64,000 nucleotides of DNA from Natronococcus sp. AD-5 (GCF_030734285.1 NZ_CP132294.1:2790001-2854000); one strand, 5' to 3'. Shown: positions 55,674 through 64,000, counted from the first letter of the stretch. Program-made: numbers and translations. Notes: generated from the letters alone by a model not told the origin.

Positions 55674-56192
55674 GTGACTTGGTACATTCGCAAGGCGACG
55701 CCAGACGCGGCACCGGTCGTCCGCGAGATCGCCCGCGAGAGCTGGCACGCCGCCTACGACGAGTTTCTCGGCGCCGAGCGCGTTGCGAACACGGTTGCGG
55801 AGTGGTACGCGATCGAGGAACTCGAGGCGGCCGACCGCGAGGACGCGACCTTCCTGCTGGCCGGGCGGGGACGTGACGGCGACGGAGACGGGAGCGACGA
55901 CGCGATCGCCGGGTTCGCACACGTCGGTGCGGCCGACGACGACCCCGGCGTGGCTCACCTGTTCCGGCTGTACGTCCGTCCGACGGCGTGGGGCGACGGT
56001 GCCGGAACGGCGCTGCTCGAGCGCGTCGAATCCGACCTTCGAAACGCGTGTGACCGACTCCGACTGGTCGTCCTCGCGGACAACGAAGTCGGCGTCTCCT
56101 TCTACGAGTCGTCGGGGTTCGAGCGGGTCGAGACTCGCGACGCTGAACTCGGAGATGGGCTCGAAGAGTACGCCTACGAAAAATCGCTTTAG
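55674..56192 (+). CDS. GNAT-family N-acetyltransferase
   Basis: 172-aa enzyme, GTG start. WYIRKATPDAAPVVREIARE at the start; acetyl-CoA loop LYVRPTAWGDGAGTALLERV (R/Q-x2-G-x-G/A) about residues 100-120; LVVLADNEVGVSFYESSGFE closing helix. The acceptor is unknown. A Gly/Asp-rich insertion (RGRDGDGDGSDD) lies mid-domain. Confidence 0.92.
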   Translation: MTWYIRKATPDAAPVVREIARESWHAAYDEFLGAERVANTVAEWYAIEELEAADREDATFLLAGRGRDGDGDGSDDAIAGFAHVGAADDDPGVAHLFRLYVRPTAWGDGAGTALLERVESDLRNACDRLRLVVLADNEVGVSFYESSGFERVETRDAELGDGLEEYAYEKSL

Positions 56193-56216
56193 CGCACGAT
56201 CGGCGACCAGGTCGGT

Positions 56217-57515
56217 TTAGAGCGTGTTGTCCGCCTCTTCCTCGTCCACCACTTCGATGCCGCGATTGTTCACGGCTGCGGGGTCGAGTCCGACCTCCTG
56301 GAGGAACTGCTTGTACTCCCGTTCGCACTGCTCCGCGTCCTTCTGCTTGTCGCTGGCGCGGTCGCAGAGTTCGATCAGGTTCTCCGGGACGTCGTTCTGG
56401 TAGACGATCCAGTGGTTGATCAGGTCCGAGAGCCGGCGGATCGGGCTGGTGAAGTGACCGTAGATCTCGAAGTTCAGCGCGTGGTGGCCGCCGAAGGGAT
56501 CGTTCATGTACTTCGCGCGGGGCATCACCTTCATCACCGCCCACTGGATTTTATCGAGCTGACGGCCGGGGGCCTGCTCGAGCGTCGCGTTGACCGCTTT
56601 CCGCGGGTCCTCCCACTTGTCGCCGGGGATCGAGACGCCCTCTAGGTCCTGGATCTCCCGGAGCGCCTCGGACCACTCGTCGGGACTGGGCTGCGGGTGG
56701 ACGCGGTACATCGCCTCGACGCCGCGGTTCCACATCAGCTCGTGCGTGACGGCCTTGTTGGCCTTCAGCATGCACTCCTCGATGATGGTGTGGGCGCGGT
56801 CGCGGGCGGGGTTGAGGACGAGCGAGCCGTCCTCCTTGCGCTGTTCGTGCATGCGGTTGGCGACCTCGTAGACCAATTCGTTCTCCTCGTGGAGGGGCGC
56901 GTCGGGGTCGTCGAGGCGGTTCTCGGCCTGCGAGTAAGTCAGGCGCTCGTCGGACTCGATGACGGACTTGTAGATCTCGATGTTCTCGTAGGAGAGGTGC
57001 TCCTTGTCGAGGTGCATCTCGACGGTGTGGGCGAACCGCTCCTCGTTCGGCACGAGCGAGCAGACCGACTCCGCGAGGATCGGCGGGAGCATGTGGATCG
57101 TGTAGCCGGGCAGGTAGACCGTGTTGCTCCGTTCGACGGCCTCGTCCCACATCGCGGTGTCCGGATTGACGTAGTGGGTCACGTCGGCGATGTGGACCCA
57201 GAGGACGTACTCGTCGTCGCGCTCCTCGATCGAGAGCGCGTCGTCGAAGTCCTGGGCGTCGATCGGGTCCGTCGTCCACGTCGTCAGGTCCCGGAGATCC
57301 TCCCGCTCGTCGATCTCCTCGTCGATGTCCGCCTGGACGTCCCCGGTCAGCTCTTTCGCTTCCTCGAGGACCTCCCGTGGAAACTCGTCGCGAATTTCGA
57401 TCTTCTCGAACAACTCCTCGCGCTTGTTCTCGAGGTGGCGCGCGAGGTCCTCGGAGATTTCGACTGGCCCCTGTCCTTCGGCCGTTCCGGCCTGGGCCTG
57501 TGCGTCGTCGCTCAT
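56217..57515 (-). CDS. RNB-domain ribonuclease (RNase II/R type), compact
   Basis: 432-aa 3'-5' exoribonuclease candidate. RNB motif: DPIDAQDFDDALSIEERDDE with the clustered Asp for two metals, VLWVHIADVTHYVNPDTAMW, then HMLPPILAESVCSLVPNEER and YGHFTSPIRRLSDLINHWIV (conserved Arg). Neither N-terminal cold-shock nor C-terminal S1 RNA-binding domains are present, so it is only the catalytic core plus helical N-terminus, as in other haloarchaeal RNase R-like proteins. Convergent with the GNAT gene by 24 nt. Confidence 0.92.
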   Translation of the reverse strand: MSDDAQAQAGTAEGQGPVEISEDLARHLENKREELFEKIEIRDEFPREVLEEAKELTGDVQADIDEEIDEREDLRDLTTWTTDPIDAQDFDDALSIEERDDEYVLWVHIADVTHYVNPDTAMWDEAVERSNTVYLPGYTIHMLPPILAESVCSLVPNEERFAHTVEMHLDKEHLSYENIEIYKSVIESDERLTYSQAENRLDDPDAPLHEENELVYEVANRMHEQRKEDGSLVLNPARDRAHTIIEECMLKANKAVTHELMWNRGVEAMYRVHPQPSPDEWSEALREIQDLEGVSIPGDKWEDPRKAVNATLEQAPGRQLDKIQWAVMKVMPRAKYMNDPFGGHHALNFEIYGHFTSPIRRLSDLINHWIVYQNDVPENLIELCDRASDKQKDAEQCEREYKQFLQEVGLDPAAVNNRGIEVVDEEEADNTL

Positions 57516-57567
57516 AGCGAGGCCTACGGACGTGAGGGTGAAAGTCGTGTCGGGATGGGATAGCGAG

Positions 57568-57861
57568 TCAGGACCCCTCCTCGAGCGGCCCGTATCGCTC
57601 CTCGACGGCCCGCAGGTAGCCGGCGAGAAACGCCGCCTGATCGGACTCGCCCGCCTCGAGGTCGACGAGCAGGGCCTCGAGGCCCTCTCGAGGGAGGTGA
57701 CAGAGGTCGTTGTAGCAGGGTTTACAGAGGTGCTCGAACGCCTTGTCTTCGCGATCCCAGCGGTCGCCGTACTTGTCGTACTCGCGGGCCGTCGACCGGG
57801 GAACCTCGCTGCCGCAGGCGAGACAGATAACAGACGGATCTCGGTTCCGGGAGGGCCACAT
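57568..57861 (-). CDS. Zinc-finger small protein (97 aa, DUF7562-like)
   Basis: 97-aa protein with ICLACGSEVPRSTAREYDKY and LCKPCYNDLCHLPREGL: C-x2-C and C-x2-C with another Cys/His nearby, a zinc ribbon/knuckle. The remaining C-terminal helix is acidic. Start at MWPSRNRDP, with a TATA-like box about 25 nt upstream. Same direction as the RNB gene, 52 nt upstream of it, so co-transcription is possible. Confidence 0.82.
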   Translation of the reverse strand: MWPSRNRDPSVICLACGSEVPRSTAREYDKYGDRWDREDKAFEHLCKPCYNDLCHLPREGLEALLVDLEAGESDQAAFLAGYLRAVEERYGPLEEGS

Positions 57862-57882
57862 AGTAGCGACGAGACCGTGCAC

Positions 57883-57889
57883 ATACTTA
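57883..57889 (-). promoter_or_regulatory. TATA-like box of zinc-finger gene
   Basis: TAAGTAT on the minus strand, 22-28 nt before the ATG at 57861. Confidence 0.4.
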
Positions 57890-57954
57890 GCGATTGTCAC
57901 ACTCCTCGCACGGACGGACTCTCAGCGCTGTCGGTCGGTCACGGGAACGGTCGT

Positions 57955-57960
57955 TTTATA
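57955..57960 (+). promoter_or_regulatory. TATA box of PUA-domain gene
   Basis: TTTATA 25-30 nt before the ATG at 57985; leaderless arrangement. The start choice rests on this and on the PUA alignment. Confidence 0.55.
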
Positions 57961-57984
57961 CCGGGACCGGCCGTTTCCTCGGGT

Positions 57985-58464
57985 ATGCAGGTCAAGTCTC
58001 GACACCACCTTCGCAGCGACGCCATCTCCGATATCGAGGAGATGCTGTCCGAGCAGCTGGGCGTCTCGCCGGCGGGCGATACCTACGAGCGCGTCGAGTT
58101 CGAGGAGACCGACTGGGAGGTCGTCCTGATCGACGGCGAGCCGCAGATCGCGTTCTTCGACGACGAACCGTTCCTGACCGTCCGGGGGGCGAACGCCTAC
58201 GACCCCGAAAACCGGCTGGTCACCGTCGACGCCGGCGCCATCTCGTTCGTCAGCGACGGCGCCGACGTGATGCGCCCCGGCATCACCGAGGCGACCGACG
58301 ACATCTCCCCCGACGACCTGGTCCTGATCGCCGAGGAGTCACACGGGAAGGTGCTCGCCGTCGGCCGCGCCCGCGTCGAGGGCTCGGAGATGGTCGGCGA
58401 CGAAGGGAAGGTCGTCGACTCGCTGCACCACGTCGGCGACGAACTGTACGAGTTCGCCGGCTGA
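57985..58464 (+). CDS. PUA-domain RNA-binding protein
   Basis: 159-aa protein: an N-terminal alpha/beta pre-PUA domain (MQVKSRHHLRSDAISDIEEM) and a C-terminal PUA domain (residues ~78-155): NRLVTVDAGAISFVSDGADV, MRPGITEATDDISPDDLVLI and KVLAVGRARV. Such archaeal pairs occur in tRNA/rRNA-modifying enzymes; here only the RNA-binding part exists. It likely binds structured RNA. Confidence 0.92.
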   Translation: MQVKSRHHLRSDAISDIEEMLSEQLGVSPAGDTYERVEFEETDWEVVLIDGEPQIAFFDDEPFLTVRGANAYDPENRLVTVDAGAISFVSDGADVMRPGITEATDDISPDDLVLIAEESHGKVLAVGRARVEGSEMVGDEGKVVDSLHHVGDELYEFAG

Positions 58465-58576
58465 GAATCGTCGATCGGGGGCTACGTTCTGTTCCTGGAG
58501 TCGGTCCAGTCTCGACCGTCCTGCGCGAGATAGCCTCGACCCGCTCTCTATCATTTTTGTTCAACGAGCCAAGGGT

Positions 58577-59167
58577 ATGGACGTGTTTCCCGAAACGATC
58601 GAGACCGACTCCCTCGTCCTGAGTCGGTTGTCCGAGGCGAACGTCGACGTATTCGAACTGTACGATCTCTTCGCGGGGGGACGCGACGGCGTCGCGGACG
58701 CGTTCGAGTACGTTCCGCAGGAACCGTACGCGTCGGTCAAGGACGCTCGAGACCAGCTGGACGAGGCAGCGGCATCGTGCGACGACGGCGACGCCGCGCA
58801 GTACGCCGTGTACACGGTTGACGGTACCCTCGCCGGCTACACCGGGCTCTTCCTCGAGTGGGACCGTCGGACGGGACGGATCGGATTCATCCTCGGGAAG
58901 TCCCACTGGGGGAACGGCTACGCGGAGGAGTGCGCACTGGCGTTGACCGACCTCGCGTTCGACCGGCTCGACCTCGACCTGGTGGCGATCGGCCACGAGG
59001 AGGGTAACGGCCGATCGAAGCGGGCGATCGAGCGGTTCACCGACTCCGTCGGCGGGCAGTACGACGGCATCTTGCGAAATTGGACGCCGATCGGCTTCGA
59101 AATCGCCGACCACTACCGCTACACCGTTACCCGGGACCAGTATCAGCGCGCACAGACGGAACAGTAG
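58577..59167 (+). CDS. GNAT N-acetyltransferase (RimJ/RimL-like)
   Basis: 196-aa enzyme: FPETIETDSLVLSRLSEANV at the start is typical of RimJ-like ribosomal or amino-acid acetyltransferases; acetyl-CoA loop RIGFILGKSHWGNGYAEECA about residues 97-116; EEGNGRSKRAIERF closes. Substrate unknown. Confidence 0.92.
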   Translation: MDVFPETIETDSLVLSRLSEANVDVFELYDLFAGGRDGVADAFEYVPQEPYASVKDARDQLDEAAASCDDGDAAQYAVYTVDGTLAGYTGLFLEWDRRTGRIGFILGKSHWGNGYAEECALALTDLAFDRLDLDLVAIGHEEGNGRSKRAIERFTDSVGGQYDGILRNWTPIGFEIADHYRYTVTRDQYQRAQTEQ

Positions 59168-59222
59168 TGCTGGCGGCGGAGACGGGCCGCGCACGGCGGC
59201 TGCTCGATGACGACCGCCCGGT

Positions 59223-59681
59223 TCAGTATTCGTCACCGGCTGGTACGGGATACGACTGATCCCGCGCGACGACCGTCTCCGGCGTGAACTCGATGAGTCG
59301 ATATCGGTCAGCGTCGAGACCGACGAACGTCTCGGGCCACTCGTCGCGGCGTTCGCCCAGGTACTTCTCCAACAGCCGCTCGGCCCGGTCCTCGTCGTAC
59401 GGCTCGAGCGACGCCGTCCCGCGCATGCCGACGTGTTCGACTCGCCCCGTCGTCGGCTCGAAGTCGAGAATCGCGAGGGCGGTCTCGGGATCTCGCCGGA
59501 CTCGGTCGGGGTAGGAACGTCCGTGAAGCTGTGCGATGATCAAGACCGCGTCGTCTTCCCATAGAAACCAGAGCGGTGACACTCGAGGACCGTCTGCCGA
59601 TCGTTGGGCCAGAAAGCAAAACAGCGGCCGAGCGAGGACGTCCTCGAGGTCGACCTCGAGCGTGTTCTCGATCAGTTCCAT
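59223..59681 (-). CDS. Pyridoxamine 5'-phosphate oxidase-like FMN protein
   Basis: 152-aa FMN-binding split-barrel protein: LEVDLEDVLARPLFCFLAQR, GPRVSPLWFLWEDDAVLIIA, YPDRVRRDPETALAILDFEP and VEHVGMRGTASLEPYDED. Members reduce or bind F420/FMN-linked substrates. An alternative start at 59732 (MKSTTQKYY) would overlap the stop of the upstream broken gene by 4 nt (ATGA), suggesting former translational coupling. Confidence 0.88.
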   Translation of the reverse strand: MELIENTLEVDLEDVLARPLFCFLAQRSADGPRVSPLWFLWEDDAVLIIAQLHGRSYPDRVRRDPETALAILDFEPTTGRVEHVGMRGTASLEPYDEDRAERLLEKYLGERRDEWPETFVGLDADRYRLIEFTPETVVARDQSYPVPAGDEY

Positions 59682-59728
59682 GCGTCCGGAAAGACGTGTC
59701 AGCAGATAGTACTTCTGTGTCGTAGATT

Positions 59729-60214
59729 TCATTCCTCCGTACCGACCGTCTCGGCGACTCGAAACCGGACGATGATGAGCTGTTCTTTCGCCCGTGCGAG
59801 GTGAGCGGGATCTGCGAGAGACACGCTCCCGAAACCGAACAGCCATCGCAGCGCCGGCGACGAGTCGAGACGTGCAGCGAGCATCACGTCGCGGTCGTCG
59901 CCGGTGACCACCGCGCCGGTCGCCAGCCGCATCTCGCCGCGAACCGAGACGGCACACCGACGGGGTTCGGCGAAGTTCTTTCACCAGGTGGTTTCGTCCG
60001 GCGGCGTGACGACGACGAAATCGCCGCCCTGCTGCGAATAGCGGACGGGAACGGTGTAGCGAGTTCCGGGGCGACGGTCCTCGTACGAGACGAGCAGCAG
60101 TCGATGACTCGCGAGCCAGTGGAGACTGGACCGCAGGAGTCGCGAAGCACCGGGTTAGCGATTCGTCGCTCGAGAACGCGCTACACCGTCGACACTGAAG
60201 CCGCGGCGGACGAG
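59729..60214 (-). pseudogene. Deazaflavin-dependent nitroreductase-like (DUF385) gene, broken
   Basis: Minus-strand remains: RVLERRIANPVLR, then a shifted frame LLRSSLHWLASHRLLLVSYE, RRPGTRYTVPVRYSQQGG, DFVVVTPPDETTW, TGA at 59981-59983, then KNFAEPRRCAVSVRGEMRLA and a clean ending ARAKEQLIIVRFRVAETVGT-EE. These match the nitroreductase-like split barrel (V-P-V-R-Y, E-T-T-W-W-x-N-F). One frameshift and one nonsense codon exist. The family expects Trp at the TGA. Confidence 0.75.
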
Positions 60215-60368
60215 TCGTCTGACCGTCGGTTCATCTCCTCGAGTGCGAGGACGTCGGCTGGACGGATAACGGTTAGCAGGTGGAGCGGAATAACGGAGTC
60301 GCGCTCCGCCCTACGGGAGTACGGTCGGGCGTCCGTCAATCGCATCCGAGAATACCAGATCGTCCCGA

Positions 60369-61124
60369 TCACTCTGCGGCTTCGTCCATCGAGTCCTCCT
60401 CGTCGTCCTCGTACCGGGCCAGCGTGTCCTCGTAGCCCTGCACCGCGAGGTCGTAGGTCTCCTGCAAGTCCGCGATCGGCGTCGCCGTCGCGTCGACGCG
60501 CAGGTCGTTGTACGGCGGCGTCACGTCGTTCGGTTCGGTGGTTTCGACGACGACGGCCGCGCTCTGGATCGGCAACTCCTCGCGCTTGTCGCCGCCCTCG
60601 AGGTGACCCGCGGCCAGCGCCTCGATCAGCCGCTTCGCGAGCGGGTCGGCCCCGTTTCGGTTCCGCGGACTCCCGGCCGTGTCGTCGGTCGTCTCGTGGA
60701 CGGCGTCCGTCTCGTAGGTCGACGCGGTTTCCTCGAGTACCGCTTCACCCGTCAACAGATTGCCGGCGACCGTGTAATGGTCGCCCTCGAGGTGGCCGTA
60801 CCACCCCCGGCACTCGTCGCCGGAGAAGGCGAACGTCGCGTCGGCGTCGACGCCGTGCAGTTGGCGCTGGGGCGCGCCGTCGTCGGCGTTAAGCAGCGCC
60901 TCGAGGGCGTCGTCGACCGCCAGTCCGTCGTCGACGTACTCGATCCCGCGCCGGCCGAGGTCGACGTTGACCAGGCTCTGGGTCGCGACGGCGCCGTTCT
61001 CGCTGGCGAACGGGCAGAGGGTGCCGACGCCCGGCAGTCGCGTCGTGACGGCGACGCCGAACCGGTCGTGGGTCTCGCCCGCGGGCGTCTCGTACGTTTC
61101 GTGAACGCAGATGCTGAACGTCAT
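60369..61124 (-). CDS. DUF1028 protein (Ntn-hydrolase fold)
   Basis: 251-aa protein. MTFSICVHETYETPAGETHD, FGVAVTTRLPGVGTLCPFAS, GAVATQSLVNVDLGRRGIEY and YTVAGNLLTGEAVLEETAST match DUF1028 (an Ntn-hydrolase-like fold of unknown substrate). It is longer than the usual ~220 residues because of an acidic C-terminal tail. Start chosen at MTFSICV. Confidence 0.92.
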   Translation of the reverse strand: MTFSICVHETYETPAGETHDRFGVAVTTRLPGVGTLCPFASENGAVATQSLVNVDLGRRGIEYVDDGLAVDDALEALLNADDGAPQRQLHGVDADATFAFSGDECRGWYGHLEGDHYTVAGNLLTGEAVLEETASTYETDAVHETTDDTAGSPRNRNGADPLAKRLIEALAAGHLEGGDKREELPIQSAAVVVETTEPNDVTPPYNDLRVDATATPIADLQETYDLAVQGYEDTLARYEDDEEDSMDEAAE

Positions 61125-61172
61125 ACTCGAGACCACAGACCGACCTGACAAAAAGGAGTGGCTCCCGGAACG

Positions 61173-62660
61173 CTAGAAGGGGCGAGTGTCGCTCGTCTCG
61201 TTGCCCCCTTCGTCGACGACGGTGAGCCGAACCGCTTCGGGTTCGTCGTCCGAACGGAGGTCGCGCTCACCCGACGCGCTCGAGCCGCCGACGCTCGAGG
61301 TTTCGTCGTCGAGGACGGTCCCGTCGGCGGCGACCAGTTCGCTCGTCACCGACTCGAGGGCGCCGTCGTCGGAGACGGCCCAGTCGACGTCCGCGCGGTA
61401 CCACCGTCCGCCGATCCTGGTGGAGACGGTGAACTCGTCGATGTCGGGATCCGACTCCGGATCGGGGTCGTCGTCGCCCTCGAGACCGAGCGCATTAGCG
61501 ACGTTCAGTCGACCCGCGCCCTGTTCGTCGTCGTCGAGACCGACGTCGTCGGCGGCCGCTTTCAGCTCCTCCCGGACGCTCCCGGGGTCGGTTCCCGCCG
61601 CGATCAGCGTCGCGTACGCTCCGGCGACGTGCGGGCTCGCCATCGAGGTGCCGTCGAACTCGTCGTAGTCGTCCCGGGGGATCGACGAGCGCACGTCCAC
61701 GCCCGGCGCCGCGAGGTCGACTTCGGGGCCGGCCGAGGAGAAGTCCGCGAGGTCGTCGTTCCGGTCGGCCGCCGAGACGGCGATCACCTCGTCGTGGGCG
61801 GCCGGGTAGCCGACGCAGTCGGAACAGGGGCCGTCGTTGCCGGCCGCGGCAACCATGACGACGCCCCGCTGGTCGGCGTAGGCGACCGCGTCGGCGACGA
61901 CGTCGCTCTCGTCGCCGTCGAGGCTCATGTTCTGAACGTCGTGGCCCCGATCTGCGGACCGCTGGATCCCGGCGGCGATGTCGTCGTAGGACCCGGAGCC
62001 ACAGCAGTCGAGCACCTTCACCGCGTGCAGGGTGACGTCCGGCCGACGCCGAGGACGCTCCGGCCGTTGTCCGCGGCGCCCGCGGTGCCGGCGACGTGAG
62101 TGCCGTGATCGTTGTCGTCGTCCCACTCCTCGTAACACGCGTCGATGTCGTTGGACGAACAAAGAAGCCGCCGCTACAGTCGTCCTGATAGGCGGCCGCT
62201 ACCGCAGCCCACCCCTCGCCGAGGTTCGTCTCGAGCGTCTCGTGGCGGGCGTCGATCCCGGTGTCGATAATCGCGATGCTGACGCCGTCGCCGGTCTCGC
62301 CCTCGTCGATGGCGACGTCGGCGTCGACCTGTTCGATCCCGTACGGCGTCTCCTGCTCGAGCGCGCGCATCCGGCCGTTCTCCTCGACGTACCGGACGTT
62401 CGGGTTGTTCTCGAGGTTCGCGACGGCGTCGTCGGAGAACCGGCCGGCGACCGCCCGTCCGAGTCGCCGAAGTCCAGCTCCCGGCGTACCGACTCGGCGG
62501 CCTCGCGGGCCCGTTCGAGCCCGCGGTCGGGACCGACGCCGACGACGTACTCGTCGCCGTCGCCCTCTCTCGCCGATGCCTGTCCGATCAGCGCCGTTCC
62601 GGCGACTCCGGCACCGACACCCCGCAGAATCGTTCGACGTGAAACGGTATCGTTTGGCAT
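61173..62660 (-). pseudogene. Subtilisin-like (S8) protease with three frameshifts
   Basis: Tat signal MPNDTVSRRTILRGVGAGVA and the start of the I9-like propeptide lie in frame 1; frames change near 62460, 62160 and 62040. Catalytic elements are all present across frames: SIAIIDTGIDARHE (Asp), DHGTHVAGTAGAADNGRS (His), VAAAGNDG (Asn) and FDGTSMASPHVAGAYATLI (Ser), and an extra C-terminal beta domain after DPDIDEFTVST. Each break is one or two nucleotides. A working secreted protease before the breaks; now broken or mis-sequenced. Confidence 0.88.
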
Positions 62661-62819
62661 GAGTTTTCAAACCGCGAAATGGAACAGTATACGTTACTAT
62701 AAATATTTCCTGTATATTTCGAATAATGAAAGGAGTCAATGGGGTGCGAAGAAGGCCGTTCAGGACTTGTTCAGCCGCTGACGTCCGGTACTGAACCGTG
62801 ACATTCCGTCTGACGTAAG

Positions 62820-62843
62820 AACTATACTGGCGGCCACGGAGGA
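62820..62843 (+). promoter_or_regulatory. Promoter/ribosome-binding region of sepF
   Basis: AACTATA (62820-62826) sits 26-32 nt before the ATG and GGAGGA (62838-62843) 9-14 nt before it. If the TATA drives a leaderless transcript, the GGAGGA would not be translated from; if transcription starts further upstream, it is the ribosome-binding site. The sequence alone cannot choose. Confidence 0.5.
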
Positions 62844-62851
62844 TAACGCCA

Positions 62852-63202
62852 ATGGGATTTATGGATAAGATCGTCGGCGGCGGGCAGTCCCGTTCCGTCG
62901 ACGACTACGTCGAACTGAATCTCGACGACGTATCGAGGGAGTCGGCCGAGGCGGCGATGCAGGTACACATCGCCGAGATCGGCGGGCAGGCCGACGCCAT
63001 CGACATCAAGGACGCCGTCTACGACGGCGACATCGTGATCGCGGACATCACTCGACTGCGGACCAACGACAACACCGTCGAACACATCGTCGACGAACTC
63101 CGGCAGGTCGCCCACGAAGTCGACGGCGATATCGTCCGGAAGGGCGACGATCAGATCATCGTCACCCCGACGGCGATCCGGATCAGCCGCGAGAAACTCT
63201 GA
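62852..63202 (+). CDS. sepF: SepF-family cell division protein
   Basis: 116-aa protein. MGFMDKIVGGG at the N-terminus is the membrane-anchoring amphipathic helix, followed by the SepF core: YVELNLDDVSRESAEAAMQV, YDGDIVIADITRLRTNDNTV and GDIVRKGDDQIIVTPTAIRI. Archaeal SepF tethers FtsZ2 (and FtsZ1) to the membrane at the division site. No ftsZ nearby. Confidence 0.95.
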   Translation: MGFMDKIVGGGQSRSVDDYVELNLDDVSRESAEAAMQVHIAEIGGQADAIDIKDAVYDGDIVIADITRLRTNDNTVEHIVDELRQVAHEVDGDIVRKGDDQIIVTPTAIRISREKL

Positions 63203-63354
63203 CAGTAGGTCTGAACGGGTTCTACGCTGCTTTTCGGACCGATTCTATCGGCTCGCTTCGGGCATCTCGATCACGCCCACTTACTGGGGACGTCGAGAGC
63301 GGAGTCGCTAAACCCGACCCACGAGGGGTGTGCTACGGGAGACGATGCGAATCC

Positions 63355-63849
63355 GTCTGCCTGCTCCCTCCCTTCGCCACTGCACCGAGCATCGAGGCGA
63401 ATCGTTCGTTCCGCATTCGGCGTCGCGGCGAGGCGTGTATACCGGTTCGAACCGCCGACTGTGCGTCCGAACTCGTCGAAGGGACGGGAACGCTGGGTTC
63501 GCCGATGTGAACTCAGAGCGGCTCCCTGTTCCTGGCGTTCGATACGTTCGAACTCGAGTCGGTCGCCGAGATCGTCGACGCGCTCCGCGGAGCGTTCGAC
63601 GGCGTCGACGAGGTTCTCACGCAGGACCACGAGGAACCGTCGATCGATACGGTCGTCGTCGATCGGAACCGCCTCACCGCTCGTCAGCGAAAGGTTCTCG
63701 AGACGGCCTCCGAGAGGGGATACGTCGACTGCTCGAAAGGTGCGAACGCGACGAACGTCGCCGAGGAACTCGGACAGGCGCGGTCGGCGGTTACCGAGCA
63801 CCTGACGGCCGCCCAGACGAAACAGACGAGTGCGATCCTCGGGCGCTGA
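63355..63849 (+). pseudogene. Bat-type HTH_10 regulator remnant
   Basis: Continuous frame reads SFRIRRRGEACIPVRTADCA and following, then TGA at 63508-63510, then TQSGSLFLAFDTFELESVAE, LTARQRKVLETASERGYVD, CSKGANATNVAEELGQARSA and VTEHLTAAQTKQTSAILGR-stop. The C-terminal 60 residues are a complete HTH_10 domain. The N-terminus has no clear start and is truncated. Confidence 0.72.
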
Positions 63850-64000
63850 ACCGTCCGCTCGTGTCGATCGTGGTTCACGCGTGACGACTCGCGTGACGGG
63901 TGAAATCCACGGCCGGCCACCCAGCGGAACCGAATCCGGAACTTCGGCCGCGTTCGGTCGTCACAGCGTACAAACGATAATACTTTTCCATTACCGTGTG

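Noticed and set aside
63434-63446. GGTTCGAACC, resembling a tRNA T-loop
   Set aside because: No cloverleaf can be built around it, and it reads as part of the HTH_10 remnant.
1-64000. TGA read as Trp or selenocysteine across the window
   Set aside because: Many intact genes end with TGA at their family-expected ends, and there is no SECIS-like context; the in-frame TGAs are in otherwise damaged genes.

Overview
The window is GC-rich, gene-dense DNA from a halophilic archaeon (class Halobacteria; the gene complement suggests a Natrialbales-type organism, but genus cannot be fixed from sequence alone). The evidence is the very acidic Asp/Glu-rich proteins, archaeal-only families (a fused Kae1-Bud32, ribosomal proteins S24e and S27ae, SepF, ThiD-ThiN, UPF0058, HalOD1, Bat-type HTH_10, PGF-CTERM), TATA boxes about 25-30 nt before start codons (leaderless transcripts), and Tat-type signal peptides. 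I see no tRNA, rRNA, CRISPR array, insertion sequence or transposase gene.

Layout. 0-7 kb: geranylgeranyl reductase-type flavoprotein, small regulators and zinc ribbons, a BtrH-type protein, then uvrA. 7-12 kb: a polytopic membrane protein (mannosyltransferase-like) and an ABC exporter whose ATPase and permease genes flank an oppositely oriented surface protein gene. 12-17 kb: a BNR beta-propeller, a badly rearranged sugar-isomerase pseudogene, a secreted protein with an internal staphylococcal-nuclease domain, and a secreted lipase-like hydrolase. 17-20 kb: rps24e-rps27ae-kae1/bud32, an information-processing cluster. 20-31 kb: mostly small metabolic and accessory genes (pyroglutamyl peptidase, Gfo/Idh oxidoreductase, XTP pyrophosphatase, MOT1-type anion transporter, KDG-aldolase-like protein) mixed with broken genes and a low-GC island at about 29.2-30.2 kb. 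31-36 kb: FAD monooxygenase, an AIR-synthase-like protein, thiD-thiN and a luciferase-like oxidoreductase in one direction. 36-41 kb: a HalOD1/Bat-HTH regulatory pair, a tRNA-binding protein, an amino-acid permease with two convergent UspA-type proteins. 40.5-48 kb: mutS and mutL separated by three unrelated genes. 48-58 kb: MFS transporter, rtcA, KDG kinase, a PGF-CTERM surface protein, a frameshifted disulfide reductase, Hsp20, an RNB nuclease and a PUA protein. 58-64 kb: acetyltransferase, FMN-binding oxidoreductase, DUF1028 protein, a triply frameshifted subtilisin-like protease, sepF, and a broken HTH_10 gene.

The DNA-repair genes (uvrA, mutS, mutL) and the sugar-acid genes (KDG kinase, aldolase-like protein, Gfo/Idh, degraded isomerase) are dispersed rather than in operons. 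Clear co-translational pairs, with start and stop overlapping, are thiD-thiN/LLM oxidoreductase, permease/UspA, DUF4177/membrane protein and the 35-aa protein/PIN-like protein.

The most striking property is eight broken genes with recognisable remains. One (13.3-13.8 kb) contains a 69-bp segment lying in inverted orientation between 8-bp inverted repeats; turning it around restores an uninterrupted reading frame across both junctions. Several others have a TGA where the family expects Trp. No convincing new multi-gene defence or biosynthetic system was found; the strongest novelty candidates are the invertible segment and the nuclease domain embedded in a secreted glutamine-amidotransferase-like protein.
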